Below, piece by piece: positions 9,306 through 17,324 of a stretch of DNA of 64,000 bases. The DNA is taken from NCBI RefSeq assembly GCF_026342015.1, contig NZ_JAPENL010000001.1:1984001-2048000 (forward strand), given 5' to 3'. Origin of the DNA: Micromonospora lupini (GTDB taxonomy: Bacteria; Actinomycetota; Actinomycetes; Mycobacteriales; Micromonosporaceae). The notes under the pieces were generated by a model, which was not told where the DNA came from, did not search any database, and saw only the letters and a program-made list of their open reading frames with translations. The first letter of the stretch is position 1, and every line of letters starts with the position of its first letter. The translations under genes were made by a program, and so were the position numbers.

Positions 9306-9956
9306 TCACGGGCGCTCGGGTGCACCGAGCAGACCGCGGTTGTAGCCTTCCGCGACCGCGGCCGCACGGTCGTTGACGTCGAGCTTCGCGTAGATGTTGA
9401 TCAGGTGCGTTTTGACAGTGGCCTCGGTGATGAACAGCCGGGAGGCCGCCCCCCGATTCGTGTGGCCGGCCGCGACCAGGCGCAGCACCTCGATCTCGCG
9501 CTGACTGAGCTGGCCGATCGTCGGGGTCGGGGCGCGCAGCCGGCTCATCAGGCGGGCGGCCACCGACGGCGAGAGCGCGACTTCGCCACGGGCTGCCGAG
9601 CGTACGGCGCGCAGCAACTCGTCCCGCGGCGCGTCCTTGAGCAGATAGCCGGTGGCACCCGCCTCGATCGCCGGCAGCACGTGGCTGTCCGTGTCGTAGG
9701 TGGTCAGCACCAGCACCCGCGCCGGAACACCGCGCCGGGTCAGTTCGCCGATCGCGGTCACCCCGTCCATGCCGGCCATCCGCAGGTCCATCAGGATCAC
9801 GTCCGGCTCGAGCACCTCGGCCAGCCGGACCGCCTCGGCCCCGTCCGCCGCCTCGCCGAGCACGATGAAGTCGGGGTCGCGGGCGAGCATGGCGCTCAGC
9901 CCGTCCCGCACCACCGGGTGGTCATCGGCGATGAGGAGCTTGATCGGGTCGTTCAC
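9306..9956 (-). CDS. NarL/FixJ-family response regulator
   Basis: A 216-residue regulator. The receiver domain (residues 5-120) has acidic D11-D12, phospho-acceptor D57 and the lysine block GYLLKDAP. A LuxR-type HTH follows (LSQREIEVLRLVAAGHTNRGAA, residues ~150-208). Its start overlaps the upstream kinase gene by 4 bases, making them a cognate pair. Target genes cannot be deduced, though the GT39 gene just downstream in the same direction is a candidate. Confidence 0.92.
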   Translation of the reverse strand: MNDPIKLLIADDHPVVRDGLSAMLARDPDFIVLGEAADGAEAVRLAEVLEPDVILMDLRMAGMDGVTAIGELTRRGVPARVLVLTTYDTDSHVLPAIEAGATGYLLKDAPRDELLRAVRSAARGEVALSPSVAARLMSRLRAPTPTIGQLSQREIEVLRLVAAGHTNRGAASRLFITEATVKTHLINIYAKLDVNDRAAAVAEGYNRGLLGAPERP

Positions 9957-11233
9957 GAGCGCACCTCCGGCGACTCGGCGTGCAGGCAGGCCGAGATTCC
10001 GGTGCCGCCGCCCGCCTCCGATTCGATCTGCAGCGTGCCGGCCAGCGCCTCGATCCGCTGGCGCATCGCGACCAACCCGAAGCCCTGGCCGTTGCGGCTC
10101 GGACGGTCAAGGTCGAAACCGTGGACGTCGAAACCGGGACCGTCGTCGCGGATGTCGAGGGCGGTCTCCTGGTCCATGTACGAAAGAGTGAGACCGACCC
10201 GGGTGGCGGTGGGGGCGTGCTTGGCGACGTTGGCCAGCGCCTCCTGTGCCGTGCGAAGCAGGGCGACCTCGGCTTGCGGGCGCATCGCACGGGTCTGACC
10301 GGTGACGGTGACCTGGGCCGGCACGTCGTGCCTGGCTGACCACCGCGCCGCGACCTCGGTGATCGCGTCGGCCAGCCGGCCGGCTTCCAGCGGCTCCGGG
10401 CGCAGCTCGTTCACCGAGCGCCGCGCCTCGGTCAGGCTCTCCCGGGCCAGCGCGGTCGCCGCCTCGTGGTGCCGGCGCCACCCCGCCGGGTCGTCGGCGG
10501 CAGCCTCGGCTGCTTGCAGCTGGGTGACGATGCCGGTCAGGCCCTGCGCAAGGGTGTCGTGAATCTCCCGGGCCATCCGAGACCGCTCGTCCAGCACACC
10601 GGACGTGCGGGCCTGCTCGACCAGTTCCTCCTGCAGCGCCGCATTCTCGGCCAGCGCCGCCTCCAGCCGCTCCCTGGCCTCCCGGGCCTCGCGCAGCGCC
10701 GCCTCGCGGGAGGCATAGTCCCGAGAGGCGACCTCGCCGATCCACGCCACCAGACACATCGGCACGATGTTGACCGCCAGGATCGCCAGGTACTCGAGCC
10801 CGCCGAGCCACGAGCCGACATCCACCCCGGCCGCCTGCGCGGTACCGGCGACCACGGCGACGCCAGCGATGAAGTACAGCTCACGCGGCCATCCGATGAT
10901 CCGGTAGGCGTAGAAGTACAGCGCCGGGGTGTAGAAGCCGAACCACGGGTTGCGCAGGACCATGATCAGCCCGAACAAGATCAGGCCGGCGAGGAAGACG
11001 CTCATCGGGCCGATCCGGTCGCGCCACGCCGGGTGCAGCGTGAAGAATGCCAGGCTCCATCCCCCCGCCCCCACGCACAACACGAGGTCGATGGCGAGAG
11101 AGCCCGGCTGGTCGTGCTCGAAGACGACTGTCAGAGCGGCCATGACGGCGAGCAGCGCGTACGGGACCACGGTGACCATGGGCCGGGACCACTGTTCCCA
11201 GCCCGCCGGACCCCTGACCTGCCAACTCTGCAT
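9953..11233 (-). CDS. Sensor histidine kinase (HisKA_3 type)
   Basis: A 426-residue kinase. Five or six N-terminal membrane helices (residues ~15-175) are followed by a coiled linker, the dimerisation block MAREIHDTLAQGL with phospho-accepting His225, and a C-terminal ATPase domain (GLVAMRQRIEALAGTL region). The ATG at 11233 is chosen because the open frame upstream is Arg-rich and non-hydrophobic, and GGAAG precedes it. It lacks an extracellular sensor, so it probably senses through the membrane. It phosphorylates the response regulator encoded directly downstream. Confidence 0.9.
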   Translation of the reverse strand: MQSWQVRGPAGWEQWSRPMVTVVPYALLAVMAALTVVFEHDQPGSLAIDLVLCVGAGGWSLAFFTLHPAWRDRIGPMSVFLAGLILFGLIMVLRNPWFGFYTPALYFYAYRIIGWPRELYFIAGVAVVAGTAQAAGVDVGSWLGGLEYLAILAVNIVPMCLVAWIGEVASRDYASREAALREAREARERLEAALAENAALQEELVEQARTSGVLDERSRMAREIHDTLAQGLTGIVTQLQAAEAAADDPAGWRRHHEAATALARESLTEARRSVNELRPEPLEAGRLADAITEVAARWSARHDVPAQVTVTGQTRAMRPQAEVALLRTAQEALANVAKHAPTATRVGLTLSYMDQETALDIRDDGPGFDVHGFDLDRPSRNGQGFGLVAMRQRIEALAGTLQIESEAGGGTGISACLHAESPEVRS

Positions 11234-11417
11234 CGCACACCTACTTCCGGCGGACCAATCTAGCCGCCGTGACGGCGACCGGCCACGCGAGCAACGTGAC
11301 CAGAGGAAGCGCGAAGAGCCTTTCGCGCTCTGTCTTCTTGCACCTGGCCGGCGCACGCGGCCAGATCGACTCCGCCGAGCGGCCGAGTGCACGTTTCTCC
11401 ACCTCGATCGAGTGCTA

Positions 11418-11475
11418 GGGCCTGTTTCACAAGAACTGGCCGGCCTGCGGCGGGCCCGCCCTTATGAACAGGCCC
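11418..11475. repeat. 58-bp element with IS-like terminal inverted repeats
   Basis: GGGCCTGTTTCACAAG (11418-11433) and, inverted, GGGCCTGTTCATAAG (11475-11461) bracket only 27 bases. These ends resemble the terminal repeats of IS5-group elements in actinobacteria. No coding sequence lies between, so it is either a miniature element or a collapsed IS. The wider 11234-11763 stretch shows no gene. Confidence 0.5.
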
Positions 11476-11763
11476 CAGGGGCAGGACCATCAGAGTCGCA
11501 ATGCCGGCGCCCGCGCGGATCGTCCGATCTCTTGAGCGGGCGGTGGAGTCGGCCGCTCAACCAGATGGAGGAGCAACTCCACCAATCGGTGACGCCGACG
11601 CCGAGCGACTGGGCTGGCGTGCCTGTGGTCGCCCAGCTCCGGCGCCTCCGGCCAGGCCCGCCGGGCTCGCCGCCCCGCGCGGGGAGGCGCTGCGGCGCAC
11701 GGTGCGCGGCAGGACTGCCGCACCGGTTGCCGCCCCTCGGTGCCGAACCTCATTCCGCCTGTT

Positions 11764-11782
11764 ATCCTAGGGCTCCTAGGAT
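11764..11782. promoter_or_regulatory. Operator palindrome ATCCTAG-GGCTC-CTAGGAT
   Basis: Perfect 7-base arms around a 5-base centre end 25 bases before the TetR gene. A degenerate further half-site (CCTAAGGAT) sits at 11795-11803, next to the start codon. The position fits self-repression by the TetR protein encoded immediately downstream. Confidence 0.6.
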
Positions 11783-11807
11783 TAATCCGAGTCACCTAAG
11801 GATTGCT

Positions 11808-12392
11808 GTGCCACGACAGGGTCTGACGACTGAGCGCGTCTCCGAGGCCGCGGCCGAGCTGGCCGACTCGCTGGGCCTGGAACGCCTCACGGTCGCGGCC
11901 GTCGCCCGTCACTTCGGGGTTGCCGACGCCAGCCTCTACGGGCACGTTCGCAGCCGCGAGGCGTTGCTGCACAAGGTCGCGGTGCTGGGCGCTGCGGCGT
12001 TCGGCGACCGTCTCGCGCTCGCCGTGGCCGGCCGCTCCGGACGTCAGGCCCTGATCGGTTTCGCCGACGCCTACCGGGCGTTCGCGGTGGCCCACCCTGG
12101 GCAGTACGCGGCGACCCAGCTCCAACTTCCCGCCGACATAGGCAAGAGCTCGGTCGGGCACCTACGGATGATCGAGCTGAGCTACGCGACTCTGCGGGGG
12201 TACGGGCTCAAGGAGCCCTACCTGACCGACGCCATCCGGTTCGTGCGGAGCACGCTCCACGGGTTCGCGGCGCTCGAGACGGCAGAGGGGTTCGGGCATC
12301 CCCGAGACCTCGACGCGTCCTGGCGCGGTGTCCTGGACGCCATCCACATCGCACTCTCGAATTGGGAAATGACAGAAGGAGAGCAACGATGA
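11808..12392 (+). CDS. TetR/AcrR family repressor with WHG-type C-terminal domain
   Basis: 194 residues from a GTG start at 11808. The HTH is VAAVARHFGVADASLYGHV (residues ~25-45). The C-terminal ligand domain (AIRFVRSTLHGFAALETAEGF) parallels the TetR at 4724. The gene begins right after the 11764 palindrome, and its stop overlaps the next gene start (ATGA), so regulator, hydrolase and possibly the MDR oxidoreductase form one self-regulated unit. The inducer is unknown. Confidence 0.85.
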   Translation: MPRQGLTTERVSEAAAELADSLGLERLTVAAVARHFGVADASLYGHVRSREALLHKVAVLGAAAFGDRLALAVAGRSGRQALIGFADAYRAFAVAHPGQYAATQLQLPADIGKSSVGHLRMIELSYATLRGYGLKEPYLTDAIRFVRSTLHGFAALETAEGFGHPRDLDASWRGVLDAIHIALSNWEMTEGEQR

Positions 12393-13210
12393 ACAGCAAC
12401 GACGAGGAGATCCGATCGGCGGACGGCACCAGGCTGGTGGTCCGGCGGGCAGGTGCAGGCGACCCCGTGGTCCTGCTGCACGGCTCGGGAGGCGGCCTGC
12501 ACTCGTGGGCTCCGGTCGCGGCGCGGCTCGCCGGATCGTACGAGCTGTGGATGCCGGCCCGACGCGGATACGGTCCCAGCGACGTCCCGCCGGGCCGCAA
12601 GTCGTTCAAGGACGACGTCGTGGACCTGTTGGCCGTGGTCGAGGCGGTCGGGCGGCCGGTGCACCTGGTCGGCGGCTCCTACGGTGCCACGCTGGCGCTG
12701 CACACGGCCGCAGCGGAGCAGGGCCGGCTGCGATCGCTTGCCGTCTTCGAGCCACCGCTGTTCGCGGCCGGGCAGTCGATCGCGCCATTGCTCAACCGCT
12801 ATCGGGCGGCCTTCGAGCGAGAGGACGCGGGTGAGATGTTCGCAGTGCTCAACGACGTGACCCGGGTGCCACCCGCAATCGTCGCGGCCTTCGCGGCCGC
12901 CGCTGGCGGCAAACGGCCTGAGCCGGCCGAGGCCCGGCGCTCGGCGATCGGATGGCTGCACGACCTCGAGGCGCTCACCGACGACAGCACAGACACGGCC
13001 CGCTGGTCGTCGATCACCGTCCCGACGCTGCTGATGCAGGGCGCCGACACCTGGGAGCCGATGCCTACCACCATGAACGAGCTGGCCGCGGCTCTCCCCA
13101 CAGCGCGTCGGGTCATCTGGTCAGGCCAGTCCCACTTCGCGACCATGACCGCCCCCGACCTGGTGGCCGAGGCACTCCGCGACTTCTTCGCAGGACCTGA
13201 CAGTCGGTGA
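12389..13210 (+). CDS. Alpha/beta hydrolase
   Basis: A 273-residue alpha/beta hydrolase with HGSGGG oxyanion loop, nucleophile elbow GGSYG (Ser97), a following acidic residue (LMQGADTWEP) and the final His in SGQSHFATM. Translational coupling to TetR (4-base overlap) and its place ahead of an oxidoreductase suggest inducible processing of a small organic ester, lactone or epoxide. The substrate is not identifiable. It is not closely similar to the hydrolase at 3895, although the gene arrangement is mirrored. Confidence 0.8.
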   Translation: MNSNDEEIRSADGTRLVVRRAGAGDPVVLLHGSGGGLHSWAPVAARLAGSYELWMPARRGYGPSDVPPGRKSFKDDVVDLLAVVEAVGRPVHLVGGSYGATLALHTAAAEQGRLRSLAVFEPPLFAAGQSIAPLLNRYRAAFEREDAGEMFAVLNDVTRVPPAIVAAFAAAAGGKRPEPAEARRSAIGWLHDLEALTDDSTDTARWSSITVPTLLMQGADTWEPMPTTMNELAAALPTARRVIWSGQSHFATMTAPDLVAEALRDFFAGPDSR

Positions 13211-13266
13211 GCGGTACTGAGAGCACCCCATGGCAAGTCCGAACGAGGAGGAGCGGTGATCACGCG

Positions 13267-14187
13267 ATGAAGGCGGTGCGATTCCACGAGTACGGCGGGA
13301 TCGAGGCCCTGCGGGTGGAGGAGGTGAGGCGGCCGACCCCCGGCCCCGGGCAGTTGCTGGTCAAGGTCCACGCCGCCGCGATCCAGCCCGGCGAGGTGAT
13401 GATCCGCAGGGGCGCGCGGCACGGGCGGTGGCCGGCGACGTTCCCCTCCGGGCAGGGCAGCGATCTGGCCGGCGTCGTGACAGAGGCCGGTCCGCAGGTT
13501 CGTGGGTTCGCGGTGGGCGACGAGGTCCTCGGCTTCACCCACAACAGGGCGAGCCACGCGGAGTTCGTCGTCGTCGAGGACGTGAATCTGACCCTGCGGC
13601 CGGAGGGGCTGTCCTGGGAGGTGGCCGGGTCGTTGTACGTGGCCGGCACGACCGCGTACGCCACTGTGTTCGCTGTCGATCCGGGACCGGACGACACGGT
13701 GGTGGTGTCCGGTGCGGCTGGTGGGGTTGGCTCCCTTGCCGTGCAGCTCGCGCGTCGGCGTGGCGCCACGGTGATCGGTCTGGCGAGCAGGGCGAACCAC
13801 GCCTGGTTGCAGGACCACGGCGTCGTCCCGGTCGAGTACGGAGATGGTGTGGCCGAACGCATCCAGCAGGCCAGCGGCGGGAGGGTCGACGCGTTCATCG
13901 ACACTTTCGGGGACGGCTACGTGGAGTTGGCGGTGACGTTGGGCGTGCGGCCCGAGCGGATCAACACGATCCGCGACTGGGAGGCCGCGGCCAGGGTCGG
14001 CGCGCGGACCTACGGGGAGGGCGCGGCTGCGTGCGCGGTGGTGGTCGGCGAGCTGGCCCGACTCGCCGCCCGTGGGGAGCTTGAGGTGCCGATCGCCCGC
14101 GTCTATCCGCTGGACCGTGTGCGGGATGCGTTCCGCGAGTTGGAGCAGGGGCACACCCACGGCAAGATCGTGCTTCGACCCTGGTGA
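13267..14187 (+). CDS. Quinone-oxidoreductase-like MDR protein (NADP-dependent)
   Basis: A 306-residue medium-chain dehydrogenase/reductase without the structural zinc lobe. It has the N-terminal GroES-like domain (MKAVRFHEYGGIEALRVEE) and a nucleotide-binding Rossmann fold with SGAAGGVGSLAVQLARRRGA near residue 145. The family reduces quinones or enones using NADPH. The ATG at 13267 follows GAGGAGCGG. The gap of 56 bases from the hydrolase gene suggests it belongs to the same operon. Confidence 0.85.
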   Translation: MKAVRFHEYGGIEALRVEEVRRPTPGPGQLLVKVHAAAIQPGEVMIRRGARHGRWPATFPSGQGSDLAGVVTEAGPQVRGFAVGDEVLGFTHNRASHAEFVVVEDVNLTLRPEGLSWEVAGSLYVAGTTAYATVFAVDPGPDDTVVVSGAAGGVGSLAVQLARRRGATVIGLASRANHAWLQDHGVVPVEYGDGVAERIQQASGGRVDAFIDTFGDGYVELAVTLGVRPERINTIRDWEAAARVGARTYGEGAAACAVVVGELARLAARGELEVPIARVYPLDRVRDAFRELEQGHTHGKIVLRPW

Positions 14188-14402
14188 CCTCACCGTCACC
14201 GCGTCGGCGGCCCGTCACCGGACGACGGCGACGGCCTGCCCGGACGACGACCCTGACGTGGTCGGGGCGTCAGCCGGGTCTCCGGAACCCTCCGCAGACC
14301 CGGCCCGTCGCCTCCGCAATGTCGGTACTCGCCGTGGTCGGCGTCTCGCGATCGTCACAGGGGCTGCGTTCTTGTTACGACATTGCGTTCGGTACCGCGG
14401 GT

Positions 14403-14418
14403 AACGGGCGTGCCCGTT
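14403..14418. terminator. Short hairpin AACGGGC-GT-GCCCGTT
   Basis: Perfect 7-base arms sit directly after the stop codon of the minus-strand secreted-protein gene and also downstream of the plus-strand MDR gene, as expected for a shared terminator. There is no T-run. The remaining 14188-14402 shows no convincing gene; a weak IS5-like trace near 14300-14400 is reported as a finding. Confidence 0.4.
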
Positions 14419-14856
14419 CTAGATCACACCACCGCCGGCATATCCGAATGCCCTTGCGCCACAGCGAGAGGCGTCGATGATGCCGCCTTTCTCGGGGCAG
14501 GCGTACAGCTTGATCCCGGCCAAGTCAGGCATGTTCAGGTAGAGGTAGGTAGTGGTGCCGTTGCCCTCTCGGTTCCACGCGTAGTAGGGCCCCGTCTTGG
14601 CCAGGTCGTAGCGGTAGTAGATGATGCCGACTCCTTCGCCGTCCGCGTGCGAGTCGTGAATGCTCAGAACCTCGGTGTCCGCATTGAAGAAGCCGTAGCC
14701 GACCGAGGCCGTCGACAGGGCGTTGGTGGGGACGACGGCGGCCAGCGAGGGGCTGGCGGAGACGACCGTGACGGCGGCTGTGGCGACCGTCACGACGCCC
14801 AGCCAGGTTGCGATACGCCGGACTACGGACGTGGTCGGTTGGCGTTCCGGGTGCAT
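14419..14856 (-). CDS. Small secreted protein of unknown function
   Basis: 145 residues: a basic N-terminus, one hydrophobic stretch (WLGVVTVATAAVTVVSA) and a likely signal-peptidase site at ASPSLAA, leaving a mature protein of about 105 residues rich in Tyr and Gly. Two cysteines remain (ACPEKGG and SRCGAR), suggesting a single disulfide. The pattern of short beta strands (VGIIYYRYDLAKT, TTTYLYLNMPD) suggests a compact beta fold. No family is recognised. It stands alone on its strand. Confidence 0.65.
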   Translation of the reverse strand: MHPERQPTTSVVRRIATWLGVVTVATAAVTVVSASPSLAAVVPTNALSTASVGYGFFNADTEVLSIHDSHADGEGVGIIYYRYDLAKTGPYYAWNREGNGTTTYLYLNMPDLAGIKLYACPEKGGIIDASRCGARAFGYAGGGVI

Positions 14857-15053
14857 ACATTCTCCTCAGGCAGTGGTGCGTTCTTCGTAGTGGGATTGGA
14901 ACGTGGGCGCTGATCAGCCGGTGTTGGGCTCTTCGCTGCCCCCGGCTGTCATCAATCCGGCCGCATCGGCGGCACGGTGTGGTGGGTGTTCCGCGGGCGG
15001 CTTGGGTTCGCCGGCCATGTGGTATGACCGGCCGCGACGGAAGAACGTGACAG

Positions 15054-15156
15054 GTGATCGAGGACGACTGGCTGAGTGCGCGGTCGCCGGGCACCGGGCA
15101 CCGGGCACCGGGCACCGGGACCGCTTGTACGGTGGCCTACCGGATGCTCCGGTCAG
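15054..15156 (+). pseudogene. Decayed 5' fragment of an ECF41-type sigma factor gene
   Basis: The GTG at 15054 opens a peptide (VIEDDWLSARS ... VAYRMLRS) that aligns with the start of the intact sigma factor at 23796 (AEQEWLSERF ... VAYRMLRS). The upstream DNA also matches for about 50 bases (GTATGACCGGCC, GAACGTGACAG), so this was a true duplicate with its promoter region. Between the two matching peptide segments a 7-base unit has expanded, and the gene is cut off at ~15156 against the end of the reductase gene. Confidence 0.7.
15087..15120. repeat. Tandem heptamer CCGGGCA, four copies plus a partial fifth
   Basis: Four exact copies at 15087-15114 and a trailing CCGGGA. It lies inside the sigma-factor relic, in the place where the intact gene has GCCGAGCACCAGGACC, so it looks like slippage expansion of an original near-repeat. 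Confidence 0.9.
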
Positions 15157-15160
15157 CGGT

Positions 15161-15799
15161 TCAGCTGGAAATCTCGACGACGGCCTTGACGGTGGAGGGA
15201 TCCTCGATCGCGTTGAGCATGTAGTGAGCGAGGTCGGCGCGACTGATGGTCCGTGGGTTCTCCAGGTGGCTGTTGATCGCCGTGCGGTAGTTGCCGGTCG
15301 GCGGTCTGTCGCTGAGCATGGGCGGCCGGACGACAGTCCAGCGGACGTCCTGTTGGTGTAGGGCTTCTTCCATTCGACGCATGTCGTCGTACCCGTGCCG
15401 GTACATCCGCTGCACGACGAGTCGGGTGACGAGCTTCTGGGCGACTGGGGTCGTCGGTGCGACGTACAGCCCGGCCGAGGAGAGACAGACCAGCCGGCGG
15501 TTGGGGCTCGTCCCCAGGGCTTCGAGGGCGTTGCGGGTTCCGCGCGAGTAGATCGTGGTGGCGTGTCGCCGGTCCGTGCTCCCGAGGCAGGACAGGAGCG
15601 TGTCGTGTCCGGCAGCGGCACTCTGCCAGGGGCCGGGTACGAGGACGTCGCCGGCGACGACTGTGACGTGGGAGGCGTCGTCCACGCGAACGGTCTCCGG
15701 ACGGCGCGCGATCACTGTCACCTGATGGCCGGCCGCGACCGCCTGGCTGAGCAGAGCGGTTCCGGTGCCGCCCGTGACGCCGAGAAGCAGGAGCTTCAT
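15161..15799 (-). CDS. NAD(P)-binding atypical SDR (NmrA/YwnB-like)
   Basis: A 212-residue Rossmann protein with the atypical-SDR dinucleotide motif GVTGGTGTALL at residues 7-17 and the NADP-type segment VIARRPETV. A reductase role on a small carbonyl substrate, or redox sensing as in NmrA, is possible. It is the last gene of a four-gene operon whose members overlap by 4 bases each. It ends against the relic of a sigma factor, so a deletion has probably removed sequence downstream. Confidence 0.8.
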   Translation of the reverse strand: MKLLLLGVTGGTGTALLSQAVAAGHQVTVIARRPETVRVDDASHVTVVAGDVLVPGPWQSAAAGHDTLLSCLGSTDRRHATTIYSRGTRNALEALGTSPNRRLVCLSSAGLYVAPTTPVAQKLVTRLVVQRMYRHGYDDMRRMEEALHQQDVRWTVVRPPMLSDRPPTGNYRTAINSHLENPRTISRADLAHYMLNAIEDPSTVKAVVEISS

Positions 15800-16623
15800 C
15801 GGTCTGTCCCCCTGGCGAGTGCCGACAGGACTCGGGCGGCCAGTGCTTCGTGGGTGGTGGTGCTCGGGTGCAGGCCGTCGTCGGTGAAGGCGTCGGCGCC
15901 CGCGGTCGTGACGGCCGGAGCGCTGTCGATGACCACGTCGTCACTGTCGAGCAGCGCCGCCGACAGGTCGGTGATGTCGGCGTTCGTCCAGGTGATGCCG
16001 GCGCCGCGGAAGAACGGGAACGCGGCGACCCGCGTCTCGTCCACCGGGGTGGGCGTCAGCCACAGCCAACGGGATTCGGCGACGGGTAACGCCCGGGCGC
16101 GTAGCTGGGCGAGGTTTCGCAGCGTCTCGGATCGGCTTACCAGCAGCGGGCCGTCGGCGGCGTCGAGCCGTTGCGAGTCGTTGCTGCCGAGCATGCAGAA
16201 CATCCAGTCGGCCGACTGCCGGCGGATCGCGGGAACGGTGGCGAGCACCTGGGTGGTGGTGGCGCCCGAGACGGCGAGGTTGTCGAAGCGCAGCCTCAGA
16301 TCGGATCGTTCGGTTTGCAGGAGGACCCGCAACAGTTCGAACCAGGAGAGCCGGTCGGCCGTGGTGCTTTCGCCGATGGCCACGAGATGGTCACCGGGCC
16401 GGAAGGGAAGATTCGTGAGATCCGCGCGGACCTGTGGATCGGTGGCGAGCCGGGCCGCCGCGGCGGCTCGCTGCCGGATGAGGGTCTCCAGGGCTGTCCG
16501 GTATTCGGTCTCGTCGGCGCCGAAGATGCCCGCCAGGGTTTGCACGCGCAGGTTCTGAGCGAAGGGAAGGACGCGTTCGGGGCGTTGGAAGCGGATGAGC
16601 TTCTCGAGCATCGGGCTGGTCAT
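15796..16623 (-). CDS. SGNH/GDSL-family hydrolase
   Basis: A 275-residue SGNH hydrolase. Block I reads AIGESTTADR (catalytic Ser86, with Glu in place of the usual Asp), block III is LGSNDSQR, and block V is DDGLHPSTTTHEA carrying the catalytic Asp and His. There is no signal peptide, so it acts in the cytoplasm, probably as an esterase or deacylase. The ATG at 16623 overlaps the upstream stop codon by the usual ATGA. Confidence 0.8.
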   Translation of the reverse strand: MTSPMLEKLIRFQRPERVLPFAQNLRVQTLAGIFGADETEYRTALETLIRQRAAAAARLATDPQVRADLTNLPFRPGDHLVAIGESTTADRLSWFELLRVLLQTERSDLRLRFDNLAVSGATTTQVLATVPAIRRQSADWMFCMLGSNDSQRLDAADGPLLVSRSETLRNLAQLRARALPVAESRWLWLTPTPVDETRVAAFPFFRGAGITWTNADITDLSAALLDSDDVVIDSAPAVTTAGADAFTDDGLHPSTTTHEALAARVLSALARGTDR

Positions 16624-17324
16624 GGCCGTTCTCCCGGGTCGGTGGCGCGCCGGCGGGTGGGCAGGAGAAACGCTGCGAACACGAGCCACGCCAGGGACGG
16701 GAATCGCACGATAGGCAGCAGGATCGAGAGGTCCGGGAAGGCCACGGTCAGGGTCGCGATCATCGCGAGGCCCGCGATGACGAGCCCGGCCCAGGCAAGC
16801 CAGCGGGGCAGGAGTCGGGTGATCAGTCCGGGTACGGCGATCCCGGCGATCAGCAGTCCGCTGGGCACGATGAAGCCGGGGCCACCGGTGATGAAGGCGA
16901 GATCGTGCAGGAGCCGGATCAGCTCGACTTGATCGAGGATCTCCGGTCTGGTGAGGGTCCAGGTGAGAAGCGCGGAGAGCGCCATCGATCCCGACGCCAG
17001 CACTCCGCCGACGAGTCCGATGGTGCCTCCAGGTGCTCGGACGCCCAACCGGTTCAGTCGTACCGAGGCGGTGGCGGCAAAGATCGCCAGCGGGAGGGAC
17101 GCGGCGAATTGCAGGAGGGCGGTGAGCAGTACGGGGCCGGTATTACCGCGGAAGTACTCGACAACCGTGGCCTGGTCCGAGTAGGGCGACGGGTAGGTGT
17201 CACCGCCGGCGAGGATCGCGGGAAGGACGAGGGACGCCAGGAACAAGGCGACGGTCGCGATCGCGATGGGCGGCAGCGGTGGCCCGGCCTGGGGAATGCG
17301 GGGGGCCGCGACTGTTGTGGTCAT
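16620..17324 (-). CDS. Membrane protein, DUF4386-like
   Basis: 234 residues with six predicted membrane helices. The order and features (PSPYSDQATVVEYFRGN after helix 1, a PGGTIGLVGG loop, a terminal Arg-rich tail) resemble DUF4386 proteins, a family without an assigned function. It is the second gene of the coupled operon headed by the SDR gene. It may serve the operon's substrate at the membrane, but nothing in the sequence proves transport. Confidence 0.65.
   Translation of the reverse strand: MTTTVAAPRIPQAGPPLPPIAIATVALFLASLVLPAILAGGDTYPSPYSDQATVVEYFRGNTGPVLLTALLQFAASLPLAIFAATASVRLNRLGVRAPGGTIGLVGGVLASGSMALSALLTWTLTRPEILDQVELIRLLHDLAFITGGPGFIVPSGLLIAGIAVPGLITRLLPRWLAWAGLVIAGLAMIATLTVAFPDLSILLPIVRFPSLAWLVFAAFLLPTRRRATDPGERP

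Noticed and set aside
15087..15120. Heptamer tandem repeat as a CRISPR or regulatory iteron array
   Set aside because: Units are 7 bases with no spacers, and the array lies inside a decayed sigma gene; replication slippage explains it.
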